In this document: piece by piece, positions 24,701 to 30,616 of the stretch
Position numbering within the stretch: position 1 is the stretch's first letter
Layout: the number at the start of each line of letters is the position of its first letter
Assembly: GCA_005773695.1 (NCBI GenBank)
Contig: SXHM01000218.1
Coordinates: 1-30,616, forward strand
DNA: 30,616 nucleotides
From: Bacteroidota bacterium
GTDB lineage: Bacteria > Bacteroidota > Bacteroidia > SXHM01
Direction of reading: 5' to 3'
Notes under the pieces: generated by a model
Database searches by the model: none
Told to the model about the DNA's origin: nothing
The model's input: only the letters and a program-made list of their open reading frames with translations
Position numbers and translations under genes: made by a program

Positions 24701-25423
24701 GATGCTCAAGCACTTTTGAAAAAAGTAGTTGAAGAAAAATGGATTTCAGCAAATGCTGTTATCGGTTTCTGGGCTGCTAATTCAATTGGAGATGACATTG
24801 AATTGGAAAACGGCACTGTTCTTCATTCACTTCGTCAGCAAACTAAAAAAACAGCAGCAGCTCCGAATATTGCGCTTGCAGATTTTATTGCTCCTAAAGA
24901 AAGTGGATTACAAGATTACATTGGAGCGTTTGCAGTTACAGCCGGAATCGGAATTGAAAAATGGATTGAGAAATTTGAAAAAGATCATGACGATTATAAC
25001 AGCATTATGCTGAAAGCACTTGCTGACCGACTTGCAGAGGCTTTTGCAGAGCGCATGCACGAGCGTGTGAGAAAAGAATTTTGGGCTTATGATAAAAGTG
25101 AAACGTTGAGCAATGAAGATTTGATTTCAGAAAAATATCGCGGTATTCGTCCTGCTGCCGGATATCCTGCATGCCCAGACCATACAGAGAAGCCAATTAT
25201 TTTTAATTTGCTTGATGCAGAAAAAAATGCAGGAATAAAGTTGACAGAAAGTTTTGCGATGTATCCAACAGCTGCTGTCAGCGGGTTGTATTTTGCGCAT
25301 CCTGAAAGCAAATACTTCGGGCTTGGAAAAATTATAAAAGATCAGGTTGAAGATTATGCAAAGCGCAAAGGAATGACCTTTGATGAGGCAGAGCGTTGGC
25401 TCAGTCCCAGTCTTGGTTATTAA
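21779..25423 (+). CDS. metH: Cobalamin-dependent methionine synthase
   Basis: Transfers a methyl group from 5-methyltetrahydrofolate via methylcobalamin to homocysteine. All four modules are present in 1214 residues. The homocysteine domain has the zinc ligands Cys243, Cys306 and Cys307 (GFNCALG, GGCCGTT). The pterin domain (about 345-620) has '[20 protein letters not shown]' and 'MIDSSKW'. The cobalamin cap and Rossmann domain (about 640-890) have the base-off ligand His754 in GDVHDIGKN. The C-terminal SAM-binding reactivation domain (about 910-1214) has [12 protein letters not shown] at 1124-1135. All key residues match E. coli MetH at offsets of 4-10. The start ATG lies 56 nt after the riboswitch terminator, and a strong terminator follows the stop. 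Cobalamin has to come from genes outside the window. Confidence 0.98.
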   Translation: MADIYKELEKRILVLDGAMGTMIQRYNLSEEDFRGARFNNHALLLKGNNDLLSITRPDIIKAIHAEYFEAGADIAETNTFSGTWIAQADYKLEGAVYDINFQSAKIAREVADEFTKKNPERPRFVAGAMGPTNRTASMSPNVNDPGFRAITFDELVNAYTEQVRGLIDGGVDMLLIETVFDTLNCKAALYAVDQYFETIGKKLPVMVSGTITDGSGRTLSGQTVEAFLNSVSHIPLLSIGFNCALGAKQLRPHIQTLAKNATFRVSAYPNAGLPNAFGEYDETPDETAAQIEDWLKNNFVNIVGGCCGTTPDHIRAIAKVAAEYPPRQKPHIEALPRYSGLEPLTIFKESNFVNVGERTNVTGSRKFAKLIIDGKYEDALVVARSQVEGGAQMIDVNMDEGMLDSEKAMTTFLNLIASEPDIAKLPIMIDSSKWSVIEAGLKCVQGKSVVNSISLKEGEEKFIAVAKKVKRYGAAVIVMAFDEVGQADSYEKRISVCERAYKILTEKVGFAPENIIFDPNILTVATGIEEHNNYAVDFIRATKWIKEHLPGAKVSGGVSNISFSFRGNDLVREAMHSAFLYHAIKAGLDMGIVNAGQLEVYESIPKDLLERVEDVLLNRRADATERLVEYAETIKAKGKVQVRDDAWRNTTVEERLKHSLVKGIVEFIDVDIEEARQKYPKPLHIIEGPLMDGMNVVGDLFGAGKMFLPQVVKSARVMKKAVAYLLPFMDAEKQQGASSSAGKVLMATVKGDVHDIGKNIVGVVLGCNNYEVIDMGVMVPCEKILETAIREKVDVIGLSGLITPSLDEMVFVAKEMERQGFKIPLLIGGATTSRVHTAVKVQPHYSGNTVHVLDASRSVPVVGSLLSPEQEKIYSLAIKNEYEVLREHHGKSQSAKEFISIEDARKNKFKIEWKAEEIAKPKFTGIKSFENYPLEELVPYIDWTPFFQTWELAGRFPKILEDEIVGAEAKKLYKDAQALLKKVVEEKWISANAVIGFWAANSIGDDIELENGTVLHSLRQQTKKTAAAPNIALADFIAPKESGLQDYIGAFAVTAGIGIEKWIEKFEKDHDDYNSIMLKALADRLAEAFAERMHERVRKEFWAYDKSETLSNEDLISEKYRGIRPAAGYPACPDHTEKPIIFNLLDAEKNAGIKLTESFAMYPTAAVSGLYFAHPESKYFGLGKIIKDQVEDYAKRKGMTFDEAERWLSPSLGY

Positions 25424-25431
25424 TAAACTGC

Positions 25432-25471
25432 AAATAAAAAAGTCCCGCAGAAATGCGGGACTTTTTTATTT
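25432..25471. terminator. Bidirectional terminator between metH and the first hydrolase gene
   Basis: A perfect 18-bp stem (25432-25449 with 25454-25471) is closed by a GAAA tetraloop. The GC core GTCCCGCA is flanked by A and T runs, giving a terminator in both directions for two convergent genes. Confidence 0.95.
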
Positions 25472-25485
25472 AAATACAATTAAGT

Positions 25486-26958
25486 TTACTTAATCACAAC
25501 CTTAGTAGTAGCCGAACCTTTTTCAAAATCAATATTAACCATATAAATACCGGGAGCGTATTTAGTGCCGTCAATATTAACTTTATTAAGGTTAAGATTT
25601 CCGTAAGCAAAAATGGTTCTGCCTGCAACATCAACCATGCGGATATTGCGGATGTTGTTTCCTGTAACTGCACCACTGATGGTAAATGTTCCATCAGCAG
25701 GGTTAGGGAAAACAGTTACTTCCTTAGTATTCGTTTCTTCTACAGCTGAGAAGTTGCAACTTCCCAATGGAGATAAAACTGCATAAGAGCGAGGAGCAAG
25801 ATAACCCATGATACTGTCAATATAGCTTTTTGCTTTTGTTTCACTCATGTCAGGATTGGTCAATAAACCGTTTGCATGACGAACACAGGTTGTATCCCAC
25901 CAATCCCAAGGACCGGCTTGCTGACCCGGAACTACAAATGGAAATAATCCCTCAAATCCATCATTCACCTCGTTTGCACGTTGTGTATAAGCATCATTTA
26001 AATTTGCATTAATAAAAACGTCATTGTTTCCAAGCATGTTTGCTCTACGCACAGCATCATAAGAACCGCTAACTTCTACCACAAAATCTCCTGTAGTAGG
26101 TACAATTACTTGTCCGAAACCATAAGGAGCAAATGGATCGCTTGGGCAATGGAAGCCTAAAACAGGTGCTTCTCCTGCCTCCATCCATGATGAATCACCT
26201 AATGCTCCTCCCATGTTAAAAATCAACTGAGCTTCTGAGCTTATGCCGGGATAATTGTCAACGTTATTTGGAATTGTTCCTCCAAAACCATCGAAATTTC
26301 CGTAAATCAAAGTATCAACATAAGGCAATCCTGTTGATGCAAATTGAAATTTATCAAGCAAAATTTCGCTAGGCTTATTAAGTGATCCATAGGCCAGGGC
26401 AACATAACCTCCTGATCCATATCCGCCAACTATTACTTTATTGGGATCGCTATTCCAATAGCCCATGGTATTAGCATCGTTGCGGAAATAACGTACTGCT
26501 GTTTTTGCATCTATAACTGCACGGTATACAGCTTGAATTAAAGTGCTGGTGCGTGTGTCCTGATCACTGCTTACTGCATTCCAACCCTGACGGTATGAAA
26601 CCGCAGCAGCTACATATCCTCTTTTAGCAAAACGTATACATGTTTCTTTAATTACACTGTCTTTGCGGGTTCCCGTGCATTGTCCGTTTACCGGAGGAGG
26701 TAAAAAACTTCCGGTATGAAGAATAATTGCAACAGGACGGCAAACAGTTGCATCATCGTTTGCAGGTTGGTAAACATCCATTTTAAGGTCGGTAAGAGTT
26801 GGCAAGCCAGATAAGGTTGAATAGTTTGCCCCGTAAATTACATCAGGTGTTACCTGAACATCGGTAAATACTTCATCCAGGTAACGTTGCTGCCCGAAAG
26901 AGTAAAATGCAGTTGTCAGCATTAGTAATAAAGCCGACACGTGTAAATGTTTTTTCAT
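25486..26958 (-). CDS. T9SS-exported alpha/beta hydrolase, copy 1
   Basis: Secreted or surface-bound esterase/lipase-like alpha/beta hydrolase of 490 residues. A signal peptide (to SFGQ) precedes the domain. The nucleophile elbow GYGSGG has Ser182, preceded by the oxyanion-type motif HTGS (81-84). The acid candidate is Asp274 in 'FHCPSDPFAPYGFG' and the His candidate is His361 in 'WWDTTCVRHANG'; assignments are inferred from order in the fold. Residues about 415-490 are a type A T9SS sorting domain (FPNPADGTFTIS... 'APGIYMVNI'). It is a tandem paralogue of the next gene, roughly half identical and near-identical around 'AKRGYVAAA.SYR.GWN'. It has its own promoter and shares the metH terminator. 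The natural substrate is unknown. Confidence 0.87.
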   Translation of the reverse strand: MKKHLHVSALLLMLTTAFYSFGQQRYLDEVFTDVQVTPDVIYGANYSTLSGLPTLTDLKMDVYQPANDDATVCRPVAIILHTGSFLPPPVNGQCTGTRKDSVIKETCIRFAKRGYVAAAVSYRQGWNAVSSDQDTRTSTLIQAVYRAVIDAKTAVRYFRNDANTMGYWNSDPNKVIVGGYGSGGYVALAYGSLNKPSEILLDKFQFASTGLPYVDTLIYGNFDGFGGTIPNNVDNYPGISSEAQLIFNMGGALGDSSWMEAGEAPVLGFHCPSDPFAPYGFGQVIVPTTGDFVVEVSGSYDAVRRANMLGNNDVFINANLNDAYTQRANEVNDGFEGLFPFVVPGQQAGPWDWWDTTCVRHANGLLTNPDMSETKAKSYIDSIMGYLAPRSYAVLSPLGSCNFSAVEETNTKEVTVFPNPADGTFTISGAVTGNNIRNIRMVDVAGRTIFAYGNLNLNKVNIDGTKYAPGIYMVNIDFEKGSATTKVVIK

Positions 26959-26992
26959 GTTTTTTTAGTTTAATGTTTAAAGGTTAATGCTG

Positions 26993-27020
26993 CGAAGGTA
27001 ATAATTACATTGAAATTCAA
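26993..27020 (-). promoter_or_regulatory. Promoter of hydrolase copy 1
   Basis: On the minus strand TTG (27020-27018), a 17-nt spacer and TACCTTCG (27000-26993) fit the Bacteroidota promoter. The leader would be about 30 nt. A 23-nt stretch (26995-27017) is identical to 28661-28683 upstream of copy 2. Confidence 0.55.
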
Positions 27021-27027
27021 TTTCAAT
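27009..27027. promoter_or_regulatory. Perfect 19-bp palindrome over the -33 region of hydrolase copy 1
   Basis: ATTGAAATT (27009-27017), a central C and AATTTCAAT (27019-27027) form two perfect 9-bp arms. It covers the -33 TTG, where a repressor would block RNA polymerase. Copy 2 keeps only the left arm (28675-28683). The region is AT-rich, so chance cannot be excluded. Confidence 0.4.
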
Positions 27028-27057
27028 AGTTTCAGTAAAACTGAATGATACCTTAAT

Positions 27058-27093
27058 AAAAAAGCCTCACTCGATTTACGGTGAGGCTTTTTT
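27058..27093 (-). terminator. Intrinsic terminator after hydrolase copy 2
   Basis: A 13-bp stem (27058-27070 with 27081-27093), core GCCTCAC/GTGAGGC, with a 10-nt loop and a T run on either strand. It separates the transcription of the two tandem hydrolase genes. Confidence 0.9.
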
Positions 27094-27113
27094 AGATGTT
27101 TAATTCAATTTAA

Positions 27114-28625
27114 TTATTCAATAACAACTTTAGTTGAAACCGAACCTTTATCCAAGTCAATATTCAGGAAATATACGCCCGAAGCATAGGCATTTCCGTC
27201 AATTGATAGTTTTGAAGTATTCATGTTAAACTCATTGATAAGCGTGCGTCCTGCCAAATCAAACATGCGAACAGCACGAATGTTGTTCCCGTTTTCAAAA
27301 CCTGAAACGGTAAAAATTCCGGAAGCAGGGTTAGGGTATACCAATACTCTTTCTTGTGCATTGTTTTCTTCAACACCAGTGTATTGGCAGCCTCCGAGTT
27401 GCAGTGCGCAAATAATACGCGGTGCAAGGTAACCCTGAATACTGTCAATATAAGCCAACGCTTTTGCTTTGCTCATATCCGGATTGGTTAGTAAACTGTT
27501 GGAGTTGCTTGGGCAAGTTGGATCCCACCATTCCCATGGAGCGCTTTCAGCAGATGGGCGAACGAACGGAAATAATCCTTGCAGTTGGCTTACGGGTAAA
27601 CCATTCAGGTTGGTAGCAGTATTTGAGGGGTTTAGAGCTGCGATTGCTCTTGCAGTATAGGGGTCATCAAACAATACATTATCAAAAACATCTTGATTGC
27701 TTGAATCGTTTGCAAGGCGGATAGCCTCATAAGAACCACTTACTTCTACTACAAAATCTCCGGTAGTAGGCACAATTACCGACCCGAAACCATAAGGAGC
27801 AAACGGATCGTTGGGTACGTGGAAAGCTACCATAGGAGGCTCATTGCCTTCTAACCAGGTTGAGTCGCCCAACGCGCCACCCATGTTAAAAATGAATTGC
27901 GCCTCAGAACTGATACCAGGAAGGTTTTCCTGATTCAAAGGACCATTTCCAAAACCTTCAAAGTCGCCTGAATAAGAAATATTGATGTAAGGAACACCAG
28001 TAGTTGCGTTAGTAAATTTGTCTAAGTAAATTTCAGTAGTATCGTTTAATGTTGAGTACGCATTTGCTAAGTACCCACCTGAACCTTGCCCGCCAATAAT
28101 AATTTTGTCGGGGTCAATTCCGTAAGTGTTGAGAAGTGTATCTGCATCATAACGGAAAAAGCGAGCTGCGTTGTGTGCATCTTGCAATCCACGGTAAACT
28201 GCATTGATAAGTGTTGATGTGCGCACATCCTGATCACCACTTACCGGGTTCCAGCCCAAGCGGTAAGAAATAGCTGCAGCAACATAACCTCTTTTTGCAA
28301 AGCGGGTACACATTTCAACTACTGCACTGTCTTTGCGTGTTCCTGAACAGGTGCCGTTATTCGGATAAGGAAGAAAGCTTCCTGTGTGCAAATAAATTAC
28401 CAAAGGACGGTTAGTTTCATTATCGCCCGAAGGAGTGTAAACATCCATCACAAGGTTTTGAAGTGCCGGAGACCCTGTTATAACCGAATAGTTACTGCCA
28501 TATTGAATAGATTCAGCAACATCAACATCAGTAAAAATTTCGTCCCAATAGCGTTGCTGTGCAAATGCACCGGACGTTGCAGTAAGTGCAATAACTGAAA
28601 TAGTTATTTGTAAAATTTTTTTCAT
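27114..28625 (-). CDS. T9SS-exported alpha/beta hydrolase-like protein, copy 2
   Basis: Paralogue of the downstream gene, 503 residues. Signal peptide to AFAQ (about 22); nucleophile elbow GQGSGG with Ser182; HTGS at 80-83; 'FHVPNDPFAPYGFG' with Asp273; then an insertion of about 14 residues (ALNPSNTATNLNGL region) relative to copy 1. The position of copy 1 His361 is Asn374 here (TCPSNSNSLL), and no His occurs anywhere after His269, so a normal Ser-Asp-His triad in fold order cannot be completed: the protein may be inactive or use His269. Residues about 428-503 are a type A T9SS sorting domain (YPNPASGIFTVS... 'ASGVYFLNI'). Promoter and terminator are its own. Confidence 0.85.
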   Translation of the reverse strand: MKKILQITISVIALTATSGAFAQQRYWDEIFTDVDVAESIQYGSNYSVITGSPALQNLVMDVYTPSGDNETNRPLVIYLHTGSFLPYPNNGTCSGTRKDSAVVEMCTRFAKRGYVAAAISYRLGWNPVSGDQDVRTSTLINAVYRGLQDAHNAARFFRYDADTLLNTYGIDPDKIIIGGQGSGGYLANAYSTLNDTTEIYLDKFTNATTGVPYINISYSGDFEGFGNGPLNQENLPGISSEAQFIFNMGGALGDSTWLEGNEPPMVAFHVPNDPFAPYGFGSVIVPTTGDFVVEVSGSYEAIRLANDSSNQDVFDNVLFDDPYTARAIAALNPSNTATNLNGLPVSQLQGLFPFVRPSAESAPWEWWDPTCPSNSNSLLTNPDMSKAKALAYIDSIQGYLAPRIICALQLGGCQYTGVEENNAQERVLVYPNPASGIFTVSGFENGNNIRAVRMFDLAGRTLINEFNMNTSKLSIDGNAYASGVYFLNIDLDKGSVSTKVVIE

Positions 28626-28658
28626 AGTTTTTTGGTTTAAATATTAGTAATAATTCAG

Positions 28659-28683
28659 CTAAGGTAATAATTACATTGAAATT
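28659..28683 (-). promoter_or_regulatory. Promoter region of hydrolase copy 2, duplicate of that of copy 1
   Basis: The minus strand reads TACCTTAG (28666-28659) as -7 box, one base from consensus. Bases 28661-28683 are identical to 26995-27017 before copy 1, but the -33 TTG of copy 1 has become TTC here and the right palindrome arm is missing. The leader would be about 30 nt. Confidence 0.45.
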
Positions 28684-28702
28684 GAAAGCCTCATTATCTT
28701 TG
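28676..28702 (+). promoter_or_regulatory. Promoter of the 3-TM protein gene
   Basis: TTG (28676-28678), a 16-nt spacer and TATCTTTG (28695-28702), a perfect -7 box, precede the ATG at 28718 by 15 nt. The -33 lies in the duplicated promoter segment of the divergent hydrolase gene. Confidence 0.5.
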
Positions 28703-28717
28703 AGCAAAAATTTACAA

Positions 28718-29065
28718 ATGATATATCCACTCCGCAAATACGAAAACATTCACATTCCTCTCTGGCTCTTGAAAGACACCTGCTGGATGATGGAATGGAA
28801 AAACATGGGCGTAATAATGATTATTCCCACCATTTTTGTTGCTGCCCTGCTCGCATGGCGCACCCGCAGGGACGAAGAGTTTTTTGTAAACCTTGCCATC
28901 TTATGCTGGATTATGGCAAACGCATTCTGGATGTGCTGCGAATTTTTTGATTACCTGCAGTATAAAGATTTTGCAGGGATTGGCTTTATAGCTGGAGCTG
29001 TTTCTATTTCTGTTTATTATATCAAGCGTCTTAAAAATAAAAATCTTGTTGATGCGGTTTCTTAA
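28718..29065 (+). CDS. Conserved 3-TM membrane protein, function unknown
   Basis: The 115 residues begin MIYPLRKYENIHIPLWLLKD; an aromatic, amphipathic N-terminus is followed by TM helices at about 30-47 (MGVIMIIPTIFVAALLAW), 58-76 (FVNLAILCWIMANAFWMC) and 84-103 (FAGIGFIAGAVSISVYYI), with the basic WRTRRDEE loop between the first two and a basic tail. I recognise the overall pattern ('WLLKD..WMM.WK', 'NAFWM..EFF') as a recurring small membrane protein of Bacteroidota with no known role. The frame is open to an ATG at 28676, but that start precedes the -7 box and is rejected. kup follows after 35 nt under its own promoter. Confidence 0.75.
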   Translation: MIYPLRKYENIHIPLWLLKDTCWMMEWKNMGVIMIIPTIFVAALLAWRTRRDEEFFVNLAILCWIMANAFWMCCEFFDYLQYKDFAGIGFIAGAVSISVYYIKRLKNKNLVDAVS

Positions 29066-29078
29066 ATACATACTTTTG
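29049..29078 (+). promoter_or_regulatory. Promoter of kup
   Basis: TTG (29049-29051), a 19-nt spacer and TACTTTTG (29071-29078) give a consensus Bacteroidota promoter, the best in the window. The start codon is 22 nt after the -7 box. The -33 lies inside the end of the preceding gene. Confidence 0.7.
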
Positions 29079-29100
29079 CACCGCTTTTCAAATCATAAAC

Positions 29101-30616
29101 ATGTCATCACGGCACAATAATGCAATCAGTGCAGGCGGATTACTGATAACACTCGGTATTATCTTCGGTGACATTGGAACCTCTCCTTTGTATGTAATGA
29201 AAGCCATTATAGGAGAGGGAAATATTATTACCAGCGAAGTTGTTCTTGGGGGACTTTCCTGTATTTTCTGGACTCTTACTCTGCAAACTACTATAAAGTA
29301 TATTATCATAGTCCTTAAGGCAGATAATAAAGGCGAGGGCGGTATTTTCACTTTGTTTGCACTTGTAAGAAGGATAAAAATAAAGTGGCTTTATATTCCT
29401 GCAATCATCGGAGCAAGTACTCTTCTTGCTGATGGAATGATTACCCCTCCTATTTCAGTTGCTTCAGCAGTGGAAGGCCTCAGAGTGCTTAACGAAGACA
29501 TACCTACCATTCCTATTGTTATTTTTATTCTTGCCACACTTTTTATTATTCAACAATTCGGAACCAAGTTTGTAGGCAAATTTTTTGGTCCTGTAATGTT
29601 GGTTTGGTTTACCATGTTGGCTACTTTAGGTGTAAACCAGATTGTTGAAAATGTTTGGGTTTTTAAAGCAATTAACCCGGTTTATGGTTATAAGCTTCTT
29701 GTTTTACATCCCGGAGGATTTTGGATTCTAGGGGCCGTTTTCCTTTGCACAACAGGAGCTGAAGCATTATACTCTGATATGGGGCATTGTGGTAGAAATA
29801 ATATTCGCACTTCATGGATATTTGTTAAAACAACACTTTTGCTTAACTATTTTGGTCAGGGAGCGTGGTTGCTTAATAATGAAGGTACTAATTTGGCTGA
29901 TACTAATCCCTTCTATTCTATAATGCCTTCCTGGTTTTTAGTAATAGGAGTAATTATTGCCACTTTTGCTGCTGTTATTGCCAGTCAGGCAATGATAAGC
30001 GGTTCTTTTACACTTATTAACGAAGCTATACGGCTTAACTTCTGGCCCAAGGTAAAAGTGAAATTTCCTACTGACCTGAAAGGACAGATTTATATTCCTT
30101 CTGTAAACTGGATTTTATTTGCAGGGTGTATAGCTATTGTTTTATATTTTAAAGAATCTTCTGAAATGGAAGCAGCATATGGTCTGGCCATTGTAATTAC
30201 TTTTTTAATGAGTACTATTTTACTTGTTTTCTATATGATAATGAAGAGATGGAATCTCATTTTTGTTTTTACTGTTTTTATTCTATATTTAACCATTGAA
30301 TGTTCATTCCTAATTGCAAATCTCAACAAGCTTGCTCATGGTGGATGGGTTACTCTTCTCATAGCCATTGTATTTGTTACCGTTATGCTTGCTTGGTTTC
30401 TAGCTCGCAAAATAAAGAACTCGTTTGTTGAATTTGTTCACCTGAATGACTACCTTACTCTACTTGCCGGCCTTAGCAAAGATCTGAGTGTTCCTAAGTT
30501 TGCAACTCACTTGGTTTATTTAACCAGTGCCGATAATAAAAGCGAGATTGAAGCAAAGGTGATTTATTCCATTATGCAAAAGCAACCCAAACGAGCCGAC
30601 ATTTATTGGTTTGTTC
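29101..30616 (+). CDS. kup: Low-affinity potassium transporter Kup, C-terminus cut off
   Basis: K+ uptake permease of the KUP/HAK/KT family in the inner membrane. 505 codons are visible, of about 640 expected; the frame is open to the window end. The family hallmark GDIGTSPLY is at about residues 24-32, followed by 'KADNKGEGGIFTLFALV' (about 73-89), 'LLADGMITPPISVASAVEGL' (about 102-121) and 'GAEALYSDMGHCGR' (about 219-232). About 12 TM helices end near residue 440; the remaining visible part is the start of the cytoplasmic domain. The ATG at 29101 fits the promoter. The gene looks more AT-rich by eye than rmlA or feoB, but this was not measured. Confidence 0.95.
   Translation, partial: MSSRHNNAISAGGLLITLGIIFGDIGTSPLYVMKAIIGEGNIITSEVVLGGLSCIFWTLTLQTTIKYIIIVLKADNKGEGGIFTLFALVRRIKIKWLYIPAIIGASTLLADGMITPPISVASAVEGLRVLNEDIPTIPIVIFILATLFIIQQFGTKFVGKFFGPVMLVWFTMLATLGVNQIVENVWVFKAINPVYGYKLLVLHPGGFWILGAVFLCTTGAEALYSDMGHCGRNNIRTSWIFVKTTLLLNYFGQGAWLLNNEGTNLADTNPFYSIMPSWFLVIGVIIATFAAVIASQAMISGSFTLINEAIRLNFWPKVKVKFPTDLKGQIYIPSVNWILFAGCIAIVLYFKESSEMEAAYGLAIVITFLMSTILLVFYMIMKRWNLIFVFTVFILYLTIECSFLIANLNKLAHGGWVTLLIAIVFVTVMLAWFLARKIKNSFVEFVHLNDYLTLLAGLSKDLSVPKFATHLVYLTSADNKSEIEAKVIYSIMQKQPKRADIYWFV

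Overview
This window reads as chromosomal DNA of a member of the Bacteroidota. The evidence is: three proteins with type IX secretion (T9SS) C-terminal sorting domains (YPNP/FPNP motif), a TonB-dependent receptor with an N-terminal carboxypeptidase-like domain, a TPR plus PD40 protein of the PorE type, near absence of GGAGG ribosome binding sites, and repeated use of the Bacteroidota -7 promoter element TAnnTTTG (or TAnnTTCG). A futalosine-pathway menaquinone gene (mqnA) is present. Most genes are housekeeping or envelope functions. I see no phage, insertion sequence, CRISPR array, tRNA or rRNA. No stretch longer than about 300 bases lacks a gene; the longest (21506-21778) holds a SAM riboswitch.

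Layout. 1-2129: recJ (cut by the window start) and frr on the minus strand, divergent from an M1 aminopeptidase lipoprotein. 2130-8104: M1 peptidase, an MMPL/RND-type 12-TM exporter and rmlA on the plus strand; exporter and rmlA overlap by ATGA. 8082-11255: a small CxxC membrane protein and a TonB-dependent receptor on the minus strand, separated by a strong hairpin. 11385-12621: a beta-barrel-like exported protein, a nested inverted-repeat element that carries a promoter, and a DUF6438-type lipoprotein. 12625-16103: minus-strand genes for a TPR/PD40 protein lacking an OmpA domain, MqnA, and a T9SS cargo with about 20-residue solenoid-like repeats. 16187-20331: minus-strand cluster rlmN, a tiny lipoprotein, feoA, feoB and a SprT-like metalloprotein, the last overlapping feoB by ATGA. 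20432-25423: an O-methyltransferase-like enzyme, then a SAM-I (S-box) riboswitch with a complete antiterminator/terminator switch in front of full-length cobalamin-dependent metH. 25486-28625: two tandem paralogous T9SS-exported alpha/beta hydrolases, each with its own promoter and terminator. 28718-30616: a conserved 3-TM protein of unknown function and kup (cut by the window end).

How the parts fit. metH regenerates methionine and so SAM, and SAM feeds back through the riboswitch; the neighbouring methyltransferase and RlmN both consume SAM. feoAB brings in ferrous iron. The T9SS proteins, the receptor, the barrel protein and the lipoproteins populate the envelope. The least ordinary features are the riboswitch with its exact 9-bp antiterminator, the hydrolase duplication (one copy has lost a candidate catalytic His and half of a palindromic operator), several promoters that leave almost no 5' leader, and a CTTTGCG repeat family that seems to supply -33 promoter elements.
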